From an uncultured Porphyromonadaceae bacterium (GTDB taxonomy: Bacteria; Bacteroidota; Bacteroidia; Bacteroidales; Muribaculaceae): a DNA stretch of 64,000 nucleotides. The position numbers and the translations under genes were made by a program. Position 1 is the stretch's first letter, and every line of letters starts with the position of its first letter. The notes under the pieces were generated by a model. It did not search any database. It was given only the letters and a program-made list of their open reading frames with translations, and was not told the origin of the DNA. This document shows, piece by piece, positions 43,897-51,880 of this stretch. The stretch is from the NCBI GenBank assembly GCA_905198125.1, contig CAJKBH010000007.1, positions 30,617-94,616 on the forward strand, given 5' to 3'.

Positions 43897-44923
43897 GAGA
43901 GTGCTGGCGCCCCTGGCCCTGATAGCGCTGATGCTTTGGGTGCCGGCATGTACCGAGCCGCTGACCTACAGCGGGGACGTCGATGACCCGTACCGTAATT
44001 TCGATATGCTGGCCCGGGTGGTCGGGGAACGTTACTGCTTCTTCAAGCAGAAGGGGATAGACTGGGACGGCGTCACGGAGGAATACCGCGCCAAGGTGAC
44101 GGAGGACATGAATCCGGTGGAACTGTTCGGCCTGATGAGCCAGATGCTCGACACCCTGAAGGACGGTCACGTTAACCTGAGCGCTCCGTTTGCCACAAGC
44201 TACTATAAGAAATGGTGGAGCGATTATCCTCAGGATTTCAACGAGCGCACCCTGCAGCAGTATTATCTGAAGTTCGGCGGATTTCAGAAGAACGGCATGA
44301 CGTATTGCGTGTTCCTGCCCGACACGGTAGGGTATGTGCGCATACCCTCGTTCAGCGCGCAGCTGCCGCCGGCCACGCTGGATTATATACTGGCGGCGAT
44401 GAAAGGGACCAAGGGTCTGATAATCGACATACGCGACAACGGCGGCGGTTTCCTGACCAATATACCGGAGCTTGTCGGCCGTTTCATCACCGAGAAGACC
44501 TTAGGCGGCTATGTATGCCATAAGACCGGTCCCGGACCTGAGGATTTCAGCGAGCCGTTCAAGATAGAATACAAGCCGGCTAAAAAGCATATCCAATATC
44601 TTGGCAAGCCGATAATAATGCTGACCAACCGCAGCTGTTTCTCGGCCGCCAACGACTTTACGTCGGTGATGAAATCGCTTTCCAATGTCACGATTCTCGG
44701 AGCACGTACCGGGGGCGGGGGAGGAATGCCCTTCAACTCCGAGTTACCCAACGGCTGGAGCGTCCGTTTCTCGTCGTGTCCCATCAACAACGCGCAGAAC
44801 GAGCTGACCGAATTCGGCATCGATCCCGACATCGAGGTACACTGCGACGACATCGACCTGGCCAAAGGCAAGGACGCCATCCTTGACGCCGCCCTCGACC
44901 TTTTCGCTCCGAATGATAAGTGA
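43865..44923 (+). CDS. S41 family lipoprotein peptidase
   Basis: The 352-residue protein has a lipoprotein signal ending LWVPAC, with acylation at Cys29. An N-terminal helical domain is followed by an S41 (C-terminal processing protease-like) domain, with GYVRIPSFS, GLIIDIRDNGGGF, and a catalytic Ser260 in NRSCFSAANDF. It is predicted to be an envelope serine protease whose substrate is unknown. It overlaps the preceding membrane protein by 32 nt, which argues for coordinated expression. Confidence 0.88.
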   Translation: MHLQSLYRSIKRVLAPLALIALMLWVPACTEPLTYSGDVDDPYRNFDMLARVVGERYCFFKQKGIDWDGVTEEYRAKVTEDMNPVELFGLMSQMLDTLKDGHVNLSAPFATSYYKKWWSDYPQDFNERTLQQYYLKFGGFQKNGMTYCVFLPDTVGYVRIPSFSAQLPPATLDYILAAMKGTKGLIIDIRDNGGGFLTNIPELVGRFITEKTLGGYVCHKTGPGPEDFSEPFKIEYKPAKKHIQYLGKPIIMLTNRSCFSAANDFTSVMKSLSNVTILGARTGGGGGMPFNSELPNGWSVRFSSCPINNAQNELTEFGIDPDIEVHCDDIDLAKGKDAILDAALDLFAPNDK

Positions 44924-44935
44924 CGGCGACTGGAA

Positions 44936-44962
44936 AGGCGGTTTTCAACCGCCTGCTTTTAA
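44936..44962 (+). terminator. Terminator after S41 peptidase
   Basis: AGGCGGTT and AACCGCCT form an 8-bp stem with loop TTC, followed by GCTTTTAATA. A near copy sits at 45009-45029 with one mismatch. Confidence 0.6.
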
Positions 44963-45008
44963 TAATCATATAGTCTTGGTGCCGCTTCACCGAGCCGCGC
45001 ATACCGGA

Positions 45009-45053
45009 GAGGCAGTTTTCAACCGCCTCCCTGTTGACGACGTGGACGTCGTC
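45009..45053. repeat. REP-like palindromes in convergent intergenic region
   Basis: A second copy of the GGCGGTTTTCAACCGCC-type hairpin (45009-45029, one A-C mismatch) is followed by GACGACGT/ACGTCGTC at 45036-45053. They look like repetitive extragenic palindromes. The 457-bp region 44924-45380 has no gene. Confidence 0.5.
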
Positions 45054-45143
45054 ATCCCAGTCTCGGCCGCGACCGTGGGGTGTCCTCACCGCCTATAATC
45101 ACAGACCAAATGCTTTTTTAGGGGCAATGGAATGTTAAAAATT

Positions 45144-45181
45144 AAAAGTTCTTGAAAAAATAATTTTTTTCGAGAACTTTT
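45144..45181. terminator. Long AT-rich bidirectional hairpin
   Basis: AAAAGTTCTTGAAAAAA pairs with its near-complement ending GAGAACTTTT (one G-U). Poly-A and poly-T flanks make it a terminator candidate for both converging genes. Confidence 0.55.
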
Positions 45182-45241
45182 TCTGTGGCATGCTTGTTAT
45201 ATGTAAAGTTAGAAGATAGATTTTGTTCATTAAGTTAGAAG

Positions 45242-45270
45242 AAAGCCACTCGTGAGAGCGGCTTTTTTTG
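45242..45270 (+). terminator. Second hairpin with T-tract
   Basis: AAAGCC and CTC pair with GAG and GGCTTT around GTGA, with one mismatch, followed by seven T. It is located between convergent genes. Confidence 0.5.
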
Positions 45271-45380
45271 TATTCATGCCGTATGTCGAGCGACTTGTGG
45301 TGATAAGCAAGACAAAAGTCAGAGACAAACACCGCTGATTGGCGTTTATCTCCGACTTGAACTTTGTAAGCGGTATAGGA

Positions 45381-46031
45381 TCAGAATTTATACCCAAGAT
45401 TCAGAGAGAAAACTTGCGCATGGCTTACAGGTGTTACAGTGCCTTCCGCGGCATTGTTGAACTGGAACAGATAATCGACCGAAATCCGGTAATGGTCTTT
45501 TATCTCAACGCCTATTGAGGCATCGGCACCGACTTCGAATCTACGCATCGAATACGGGCTGTCGCCATACATATTAAGGGATTCTGTTTCTTTAACGCCG
45601 CTGTCAGTCATTATAGAGGTGACTTTTCCCTTGCCGAACAGCCCTGTTCCTATATATGGGCCGAGTGATACAAACATCTTTGCTGCAGGGGCGAGATCGA
45701 ATCTGACACCCGCATGCACCGGCAGTTCAAGAGCAAAAGGATTGCCAGTGGCCTTGACTGACATCGGGACGCCATTCCACATATTGTCCGAATCGTAGTA
45801 ATGTTTGACACACCATGGCTTGTAATTGAATCGCAGGCCTGCGTCAAGATACCAGATGCGGTTCAGATTGAGTTGTCCGAACACAGCGGCATTGAATCCG
45901 TATGATGCGCGCGTGGCATCTACAGGATATGAAATGTTCCAGGCCGCCTTTATCCCCCACTCCAGCTTCTGCTGCCCAAACGCAATCATACTCATCATCC
46001 CAAGCGTGAGCAGCACTATTAACTTTCGCAT
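45381..46031 (-). CDS. Outer-membrane beta-barrel protein
   Basis: The 216-residue protein has a signal peptide (residues 1 to about 19, ending AFG) and a series of amphipathic strands ending in LGYKF, the aromatic C-terminus recognised by the BAM complex. It resembles the OmpA-like or OprF-like beta-barrel (porin family, PorT-like) common in Bacteroidota. It lies downstream of a secreted lipoprotein, 33 nt after its stop, and is probably cotranscribed. No specific function can be assigned. Confidence 0.72.
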   Translation of the reverse strand: MRKLIVLLTLGMMSMIAFGQQKLEWGIKAAWNISYPVDATRASYGFNAAVFGQLNLNRIWYLDAGLRFNYKPWCVKHYYDSDNMWNGVPMSVKATGNPFALELPVHAGVRFDLAPAAKMFVSLGPYIGTGLFGKGKVTSIMTDSGVKETESLNMYGDSPYSMRRFEVGADASIGVEIKDHYRISVDYLFQFNNAAEGTVTPVSHAQVFSLNLGYKF

Positions 46032-46064
46032 ACTCCAATACAGTTATTATAGGTTTCTTGAAAT

Positions 46065-47111
46065 TCAATATTCACCTGCAAGGCAGACTTTTACCAGCTT
46101 GGCCTTATTCGTATTGGCCAATGGGTGCCCGTCCGGCATTACTCGAACTACATTTCCCTTTGAATCGTGTTCCATTTCATAGTCAGACCACACATACACA
46201 GTCCCCTCCACATACGGGTCATGAGCCATCGGCCCCTGAGCTAAGATGCCTTCCCCGATGTATTCCTTTATGGATGTATAATAACGATAAGAATAGATGG
46301 TACTATAAGGATCATGGTTAATGGCCTTTTTGAAGTTTGACAATACCGGCATGAAAGCCATCCACCGTTTAGGGTCAGATTTCCATCCGTACCACATCTT
46401 CTTGCGGGCACTCATGTAGACTGTCACTTTGTTCTTTCTGCGTTCTATTGAGAAATTAATTTTCTTTCCGGATATAGGTTTCCATGAATAGCTGTTTTCT
46501 GATACTTTCCCTTTTTTCGATGAGGCTCGTTCTTCCACTAAAGAAAGAACCTGCACGCTATAAGGCAACATCTTGTCTGAAACTGTATATACCTTATCAC
46601 CTATTACATATTGTCCATTTGAGTTGGCGATATATTTTATGTCTTCTTCATCACCTACCGGGGCATACAGTGACAGGTCCGTGTTGTCAATGTAATTGTT
46701 AATTAATGTGGAGGAATATTTCTCCACATACTCGGCATATAGAACTCTAAACTCTGTTTCTGTCGTAGCGACTTCCCCTATTGAGTCCAATTCTGCGTCC
46801 GCTTTCCTTTCAAGGTCTGACATTGCTGTGACTCCGAGTTCATGCGTATAGTCTGCCTTTATTGAATCAGGCATCTCGGACAGTTCCTCACGATATTGTT
46901 CAAAGCTGTCCACGCTGGCAAACCACATCGCTGGTTCCATATCCTCCTCACCGTCGGCACGCGTACCACTCATTACTTTGCCATCCTTGACAAATACTCG
47001 TGAGACGTTGCCCGTCCGGCCATTACCATCCGGCTTCACATCCTCGTCTTGCATGCAGCCGGTCATTATGACCAGCATCGACATGAAGAACGCATAAATT
47101 GCTTTTTTCAT
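46065..47111 (-). CDS. Lipoprotein of unknown function
   Basis: The 348-residue protein has a lipoprotein signal with lipobox IMTGC (Cys19). A low-complexity acidic stretch follows, then a helical segment (residues about 70-150) and a beta-rich C-terminal region. It may fit the DUF4848 family, but this rests on memory only. Being AT-rich and close to another secreted protein and an outer-membrane barrel, it may belong to a small surface module. No catalytic motif was noticed. Confidence 0.6.
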   Translation of the reverse strand: MKKAIYAFFMSMLVIMTGCMQDEDVKPDGNGRTGNVSRVFVKDGKVMSGTRADGEEDMEPAMWFASVDSFEQYREELSEMPDSIKADYTHELGVTAMSDLERKADAELDSIGEVATTETEFRVLYAEYVEKYSSTLINNYIDNTDLSLYAPVGDEEDIKYIANSNGQYVIGDKVYTVSDKMLPYSVQVLSLVEERASSKKGKVSENSYSWKPISGKKINFSIERRKNKVTVYMSARKKMWYGWKSDPKRWMAFMPVLSNFKKAINHDPYSTIYSYRYYTSIKEYIGEGILAQGPMAHDPYVEGTVYVWSDYEMEHDSKGNVVRVMPDGHPLANTNKAKLVKVCLAGEY

Positions 47112-47203
47112 TATTTAATTTTATTTATTCAACTTCATAAACGGCAACTTTAGCTTGTGAAAGTTGAATTGTTAATAATTGTTTTGAGATTTATGTATTT
47201 AGC

Positions 47204-47244
47204 TTCTCCTTAAATAAATGCATGCCTGAATTTAAAGGAGAAGT
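47204..47244 (-). terminator. Hairpin downstream of the small secreted protein gene
   Basis: CTTCTCCTTAAAT and ATTTAAAGGAGAAG are nearly complementary, with one bulge. It sits about 50 nt past the gene's stop on the minus strand. Confidence 0.5.
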
Positions 47245-47293
47245 TATGAGTTGCTTATGTCAAAGCGACATAGAGAGTCAAGCCGCCATATAT

Positions 47294-47680
47294 TTATTGC
47301 AGTTCAAATTGAGGCTCGAGATTACCAATATATATATAGTCGGGAGTAAACAGCTTGATGATTCCTTCTGCAGAATCATTAAGAATGTAATCCACAAACT
47401 GTTTCTCGTCATCATAAATGACGATTGGAGCAGTATCAGTGCAGTCCCACACCTCGAAAGTTTCTATTTCAGAAGTGTCGATAGACTGGATGCCACTGTC
47501 CTTTTCGACATAGCACGTGAACATCACAGATGGTATTCTATGTTCATGTAAGTCTTGATCCTTTTTATTTCTGGTTTTCTTTCTAAGAGTAATCGTTCGT
47601 TCCTGTTTTGCTGATGCATCAACAGGAAGTACCAATATAGTCAGAAGGAAAGTGCATAGAATGAGTAGAAATTTATTCAT
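47294..47680 (-). CDS. Small secreted protein of unknown function
   Basis: The 128-residue protein has a clear signal peptide (residues 1 to about 24, ending DASA) and then a compact beta/alpha segment with KKTRNKKDQDLHEHRIPSV and FEVWDCTDTAPIVIYDDEK. It contains two cysteines after the signal region. No family was recognised. It has its own promoter and is followed by a hairpin, so it is probably monocistronic. Confidence 0.65.
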   Translation of the reverse strand: MNKFLLILCTFLLTILVLPVDASAKQERTITLRKKTRNKKDQDLHEHRIPSVMFTCYVEKDSGIQSIDTSEIETFEVWDCTDTAPIVIYDDEKQFVDYILNDSAEGIIKLFTPDYIYIGNLEPQFELQ

Positions 47681-47705
47681 AGATTTTGTGATTGTTTTTC
47701 GGTTG

Positions 47706-47737
47706 CAAATTTAGACCGTGGGGAATAATTAAACAAA
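47706..47737 (-). promoter_or_regulatory. Promoter of the small secreted protein gene
   Basis: On the minus strand TTTG (47737-47734) and TAAATTTG (47713-47706) are separated by 20 nt. The region 47681-48256 holds this promoter, a repeated AATRACTGA motif, a possible small ORF and the TPR-protein promoter. Confidence 0.7.
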
Positions 47738-47742
47738 TTTTC

Positions 47743-47775
47743 GATGACTGAAAAATGACTGAAATTAATAACTGA
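47743..47775. repeat. Three short AATRACTGA direct repeats
   Basis: GATGACTGA at 47743, AATGACTGA at 47754 and AATAACTGA at 47767 lie just upstream of the -33 element of the small secreted protein gene. They could be binding sites for an activator; regular 21-22 nt LytTR spacing is not met. Confidence 0.4.
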
Positions 47776-47925
47776 AAAATACAGTTATTGTTAATCTTTG
47801 AAAATCAGGCTGATGTAGAAATTGACATTTGTGAAATTGTATTCGGTGAAAAATGGATTTCATGTGTATGTCACTAATACCTTTAGTATTTGTTAGAAGA
47901 TAGTATTTATTAGAAGAAGGTGCTA

Positions 47926-48051
47926 ATGCAATTGTACATGGATATCTCAGATATGGTAGATGAATTAGAGAAGCGGTATTACGATGTCTGTATAGATACA
48001 AGCCGCCTGCCTTCCATACATCTCAATGTTTCTGATTGGGAAACTACATAA
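47926..48051 (+). CDS. Possible 41-residue small protein
   Basis: An ATG at 47926 opens a 42-codon frame ending TAA at 48049-48051. The peptide starts MQLYMDISDMVDELEKRYYD, with an amphipathic helix pattern, and ends with SDWETT. An AAGG lies six to ten nt upstream, acceptable as a ribosome site. No homologue is recalled. A spurious open frame is quite possible at this length. Confidence 0.25.
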   Translation: MQLYMDISDMVDELEKRYYDVCIDTSRLPSIHLNVSDWETT

Positions 48052-48159
48052 TATTATATATTTGTTCGATGTGTGATGATTAGATCGAAGGAACGTCACT
48101 AATCAATAATATGATTAGCATCGAATACCAGCGATAACCGGCATCTGATAAAACTTGAA

Positions 48160-48191
48160 TTTGATAAACTTGTTTAAAATAATTAATTTTG
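48160..48191 (+). promoter_or_regulatory. Promoter of the TPR membrane protein
   Basis: TTTG at 48160-48163 and TAATTTTG at 48184-48191 are 20 nt apart. The leader would be about 58 nt. Confidence 0.75.
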
Positions 48192-48256
48192 TGAATAGGT
48201 ATCCTAAAATTAGATTTAAATTGTAAATATTTTCATATTGAAGATCAGTTGACGGT

Positions 48257-50047
48257 ATGAATAATGCAAGAAACATAATGAAACAGATTCGGCAAATAAT
48301 ATGCGTGACACAAGTAATAATATCGATTATAGTACTAATCCCATTATTTGCAGTGTCTATGAGCTGTGAACGTCAATCTGATTCGAGACTTGTGGATATT
48401 GCAGGATTCGTATCAGATAATCCTAAACGAGCACTTGACTGTCTCGAAGCCATTGATAACAATGGTCTTTCAGAATTAGACAGGCATTATTATAATTTTC
48501 TTACAATAAAGGCTAATGATAAAATGTACATTAAACATGAGTCAGATAGTATGATTCTTGACCTTATTAATTATTATTCTACGCGAGAATCAGATCCATT
48601 ATATCCTGAGGTGTTGTATTATGGGGGCCGTGTATATTCCGATCTTGGCGATTATCCAACAGCCTTACAGTATTTTCAGAAGGCTCTTGATCAAACAGAT
48701 CGCGTATCAGGAACATCTGATATTAGAAGTCGATTATTCAGCCAGATCGGAGGTCTGCTGCGTAAGTTGAGGTTATATAAAGAGGCTATTCCATATTTGT
48801 CTGAGATGCTAAGACAAAAAGAAGAAGATAATGATTCTGTGGGTATTGTATATGCGCAGCAGGGTATTGGTACTTTATATTATAATCTCGGCGTCTTGGA
48901 AGCTTCGGACTCGACCCAAAATCTCTATCTACAATATGCAGACTCAATTCTAGGCAGATCATTGGATTACGCGGAAAGCCTGCCTGAATCGTTTGAGATA
49001 GACTCCAAAATAATTCTTTCCGGTGTAAAACAAGAACAAGGAGATATAGAGAACGCCTTAAGATTGATTCGGCATATTCCTGAAAAATCGGATTCGATAC
49101 AACGCAATACCGCACTCGCATACGCTTCAGACATTTATTGGGAAGCTTCAATCCTTGATACTGCGTATATGTATGCCCATGAACTAATAACAAGTCATAA
49201 CCCATCAAATAAAAAGACGGGTTATAGCATTATTCTTTCTCCGGAATTCAGAAGTATGCTGCATCCTGATACGCTGAGCCGCTACTATTCGGAATATAAG
49301 GAGGTCCTTGAGGCGTATTTCGATGACAACCCTAATGAACAGGCTCTGATTCAGGAAAGTATGTACAATTATCAGACTCATGAGCGGAAAAGTATTAAGG
49401 TTCAGGACGAAAAGAAGGTATTGCTATGGGTTATCATCGGTTTTGCCTTCCTCGTTATCATCATGGCGTTTGTGATAATGTATCTGAAATATAAGAACCG
49501 GAATAATCTTGTCAAAATGCGGGAGAAGTTGGACAACCTGCAGATTTTGAAGCAAGGAATCAGTCAGGCCACAGCTCCAGACGGTACTTGCGAAGGAGGT
49601 CAGATTGTCCCTTTCCCTATGACCACCATGTCCGAACAGGCGTTGCGGCAACAATTGAAAGAAGAGTTGATGGCTCTGTATAATCAAAACAATGATGTCG
49701 TGACTCCACAAGCGATTCTTGAATCGGAGGTGTACGCCCACCTGCAGCAATTATTAAAAGAAAGGAAACCTGTGGGCGATGCATTGTGGGACAAACTGGA
49801 GGAAACTGTTGTGGCGGCATCTCCTCGGTTTATATCAAGTCTTAGGTTGCTGACCGGCGATAGACTGACTACGCGCGACCGGCATACGGCATTGCTCGTA
49901 AAGTGCGGTTTCCGACCGGTTGATTTATCAATTCTATTGGCCCTTACCAACGGAGCCATCGTTTCGAGAAGGCAGAAGCTGGCTGACAAAGTGTTTGAGC
50001 AGAAAGTTAATGTTAAGGTGATAGACGGCATCATTCGCCTTCTGTGA
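48257..50047 (+). CDS. Membrane-tethered TPR protein with C-terminal HTH-like segment
   Basis: The 596-residue protein has an N-terminal hydrophobic segment and a lipobox-like SMSC near residue 36, then TPR repeats (residues about 100-330, with LGDYPTALQYFQKAL). A transmembrane helix at about 388-410 (LLWVIIGFAFLVIIMAF) and a coiled coil follow. Residues about 530-596 (TTRDRHTALLVKCGFRPVDLS) look like a degenerate LuxR-type helix-turn-helix. This arrangement in Bacteroidota suggests a one-component sensor with a periplasmic TPR domain. An alternative start at 48278 is possible. The DNA-binding call is inference. Confidence 0.7.
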   Translation: MNNARNIMKQIRQIICVTQVIISIIVLIPLFAVSMSCERQSDSRLVDIAGFVSDNPKRALDCLEAIDNNGLSELDRHYYNFLTIKANDKMYIKHESDSMILDLINYYSTRESDPLYPEVLYYGGRVYSDLGDYPTALQYFQKALDQTDRVSGTSDIRSRLFSQIGGLLRKLRLYKEAIPYLSEMLRQKEEDNDSVGIVYAQQGIGTLYYNLGVLEASDSTQNLYLQYADSILGRSLDYAESLPESFEIDSKIILSGVKQEQGDIENALRLIRHIPEKSDSIQRNTALAYASDIYWEASILDTAYMYAHELITSHNPSNKKTGYSIILSPEFRSMLHPDTLSRYYSEYKEVLEAYFDDNPNEQALIQESMYNYQTHERKSIKVQDEKKVLLWVIIGFAFLVIIMAFVIMYLKYKNRNNLVKMREKLDNLQILKQGISQATAPDGTCEGGQIVPFPMTTMSEQALRQQLKEELMALYNQNNDVVTPQAILESEVYAHLQQLLKERKPVGDALWDKLEETVVAASPRFISSLRLLTGDRLTTRDRHTALLVKCGFRPVDLSILLALTNGAIVSRRQKLADKVFEQKVNVKVIDGIIRLL

Positions 50048-50123
50048 ATACTATCGTTTTTCTGATGAACAGCACCTGTGAATTACTTGTTAGTAAATAA
50101 GAAACCTAAAGACACACAATATT

Positions 50124-50360
50124 ATGAATGACAGATTGGATACAGTGGAGAGGAGAGACCTTCCCGACAGCGTCTACGGACTTCCCGAGCGCCGCGAATA
50201 CCCGATGCCCGATGCAGCGCATGTGCGTGCCGCCGAGGCATATTTCCGTTATTGTCCCGAGGAACTGAAACCGAAGCTGGCCCGCGCCATCCTGAAGTTC
50301 GCCCGGGAATACGGCGTAGACGTAGAATCCCCGACAGTCCTGGCCGCCGCCGAAGAATAG
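50124..50360 (+). CDS. Small protein, DUF6582-like
   Basis: The 78-residue protein begins with a charged stretch, then YGLPERREYPMPDAAHVRAA and PKLARAILKFAREYGVDVES. This matches the pattern of small DUF6582-type proteins, where a short region reads like LPxxRxYPxxDxxHxRxA; this is from memory. These occur in phage and mobile contexts and also as orphan chromosomal genes. No function is known. It is GC-rich, unlike the AT-rich TPR gene just upstream. Confidence 0.6.
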   Translation: MNDRLDTVERRDLPDSVYGLPERREYPMPDAAHVRAAEAYFRYCPEELKPKLARAILKFAREYGVDVESPTVLAAAEE

Positions 50361-50375
50361 TAGGCAGACGTCATA

Positions 50376-50446
50376 GTGACGAGTGACGAAGTGATGAAGT
50401 GATGAAGTGATGAACTACATCAGCACTTCGTCACTCGTCACTTTTA
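50376..50446. terminator. 18-bp perfect palindrome between converging genes
   Basis: GTGACGAGTGACGAAGTG at 50376-50393 and CACTTCGTCACTCGTCAC at 50424-50441 are exact complements. The loop holds three TGATGAAG-like units, and a TTTT follows on the plus strand. It is a likely bidirectional terminator. Confidence 0.6.
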
Positions 50447-50447
50447 C

Positions 50448-51440
50448 TTAATACGTAAGTGCGCGGTGCTCGTACCACGCGGGAGTGTTGTCGAGGTACT
50501 GGAGTTTCTGATAGTCGGTGAGCCGGTCGTAGTTCTGAGCTTCGGCTATGCGCTCTGTCCAGTTGCCGTGGTCGTCCCATTTATACTTGTAATAGCGCGT
50601 CACGATTTCCACCGTCGGCTCCGCATCGCCGGCAAACCATTTCGTGTATGTCTCCGTAGCCGGTTCCAGAATGTCGTAATAGGTGTATACACGCTGTTCC
50701 TCTATGCGGCCCTGCTTGTCGAATACCTGTATCATAGTCATCAGCCCGTTGTCGTCGTACGTGTACTCCTCGTCGATCATGCCGAATTCGGCCCGTATCA
50801 GACGCCCTTGCTCGTCACGGTGCAATGCCTGTGCGTATTCCAGTTTCTCGGTGCCGTCCGGATTGAATTCCTTGTCCACTCCATCGCTGACCATTTTCTT
50901 GACCGGCGCCTTCAGCCAATGACGCCGCAGGTCAGGCGCCACTTGTGCCGGTTTCGGCGCGGGTGCCTCCTCGACAGTAAACGTCACCGGGTCGGCCTTC
51001 AGAGTCTTGCCATGGAAATCGAAGGTTACGCCATCGACGGTAAACTCACCGCCACGTTCCGGCGTGACGGGATAGACAAACATACGCCAATATGATGTGA
51101 GGGTATGCTTGCCCTGATTGTTTTTGATTTCATCAACGCTTGTTTTCAGCCGGGGTTTGCCCGTGAACTGAAGACCATCGACAGCCGGAAACACCGGAGC
51201 CGCGGCATAGTCGGTCGCTTCCTTGAAGTTCTTGACGCCGCTCACGTCCTGACTGAACATGACGGTGATTTTGCCCGGCACGCCCTGTTTCATTCCCTTC
51301 TGCGGCACCACCCTCAGCGACGCCTCGATGCCATATTCCACCGTCACGCGTGCCGCCTGCGCAACACCGGCCACACCTGACCACCCCTCCGCCAATATCA
51401 TCATCGCGGCCACAACCACCGCACCCATTATCTTCTTCAT
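50448..51440 (-). CDS. Secreted protein with BatD-like N-terminus and YD-like repeats
   Basis: The 330-residue protein starts at the ATG at 51440 (MKKIMGAVVV), with a signal peptide ending near VAQAA. An alternative ATG lies two codons upstream. Residues about 25-140 resemble the first BatD/oxygen-tolerance-type beta domain (SLRVVPQKGMKQG, FTGKPRLKTSVDE). The C-terminal part has EYTYDDNGLMTMIQVFDKQG and related lines, like YD/RHS-type repeats found in short secreted proteins. Function is unknown, but envelope location is likely. It has its own promoter at 51466-51498. Confidence 0.65.
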   Translation of the reverse strand: MKKIMGAVVVAAMMILAEGWSGVAGVAQAARVTVEYGIEASLRVVPQKGMKQGVPGKITVMFSQDVSGVKNFKEATDYAAAPVFPAVDGLQFTGKPRLKTSVDEIKNNQGKHTLTSYWRMFVYPVTPERGGEFTVDGVTFDFHGKTLKADPVTFTVEEAPAPKPAQVAPDLRRHWLKAPVKKMVSDGVDKEFNPDGTEKLEYAQALHRDEQGRLIRAEFGMIDEEYTYDDNGLMTMIQVFDKQGRIEEQRVYTYYDILEPATETYTKWFAGDAEPTVEIVTRYYKYKWDDHGNWTERIAEAQNYDRLTDYQKLQYLDNTPAWYEHRALTY

Positions 51441-51465
51441 CCACATCTGCAATTACATTTCTCCG

Positions 51466-51498
51466 CAAAGTTAGCAAAAATTCCGGGACTATTTCAAA
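51466..51498 (-). promoter_or_regulatory. Promoter of the BatD-like secreted gene
   Basis: On the minus strand TTTG (51498-51495) and TAACTTTG (51473-51466) are separated by 21 nt. The start would lie just before the ATG. Confidence 0.65.
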
Positions 51499-51558
51499 TT
51501 CCGCATGTGGGCGGCATTATTATCTGCGCTTGGAATTTCCATGAAAATAATTTGTTAC

Positions 51559-51589
51559 ATTGTTATTTCAGAATTTATGGTTAAATTTG
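51559..51589 (+). promoter_or_regulatory. Promoter of the DUF3791/DUF3990 module
   Basis: TAAATTTG at 51582-51589 matches the -7 consensus, with ATTG 19 nt upstream. It rules out a start upstream of about 51596, supporting the ATG at 51626. Confidence 0.6.
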
Positions 51590-51625
51590 CATAGTTCGGA
51601 ATCGGATCCGAATAATTATTTCTCA

Positions 51626-51880
51626 ATGAAATCTAAAAGTTGTGATATGCAAACATACGTTGACGCATATAATGGGGATGATTCAATACCGGTATTCGTG
51701 GCCTTTGCCATTGAACAGTATAAGAATCATAAAGGAATTTCGGGGGAAGAAGCTGCGAGAATATTAGATGAATACGGCATATTGGATCATCTTGCAGAAT
51801 TTTATGATGTTCTGCATACCCAAAGTGCCCAGTGGCTTGTGGAAGAAATCGACGAAATGATAGCTAACCAAAAATCATGA
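51626..51880 (+). CDS. DUF3791 domain protein, probable antitoxin partner
   Basis: The 84-residue protein fits the DUF3791 pattern: VFVAFAIEQYKNHKGISGEE, then YGILDHLAEFYDVLHTQS and VEEIDEMI. It is small and acidic. The start at 51626 is supported by the promoter; an internal ATG at 51647 is an alternative. Its stop overlaps the DUF3990 start as ATGA. DUF3791 genes regularly accompany DUF3990 genes, so a neutralising role is inferred. Confidence 0.75.
   Translation: MKSKSCDMQTYVDAYNGDDSIPVFVAFAIEQYKNHKGISGEEAARILDEYGILDHLAEFYDVLHTQSAQWLVEEIDEMIANQKS

Noticed and set aside
47743..47775. LytTR-type regulator site
   Set aside because: The repeat spacings (11 and 13 nt) do not match the usual 21-22 nt period.
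50124..50360. Prophage remnant, because DUF6582-like proteins occur in phage
   Set aside because: No other phage gene is nearby and the gene composition matches the host.
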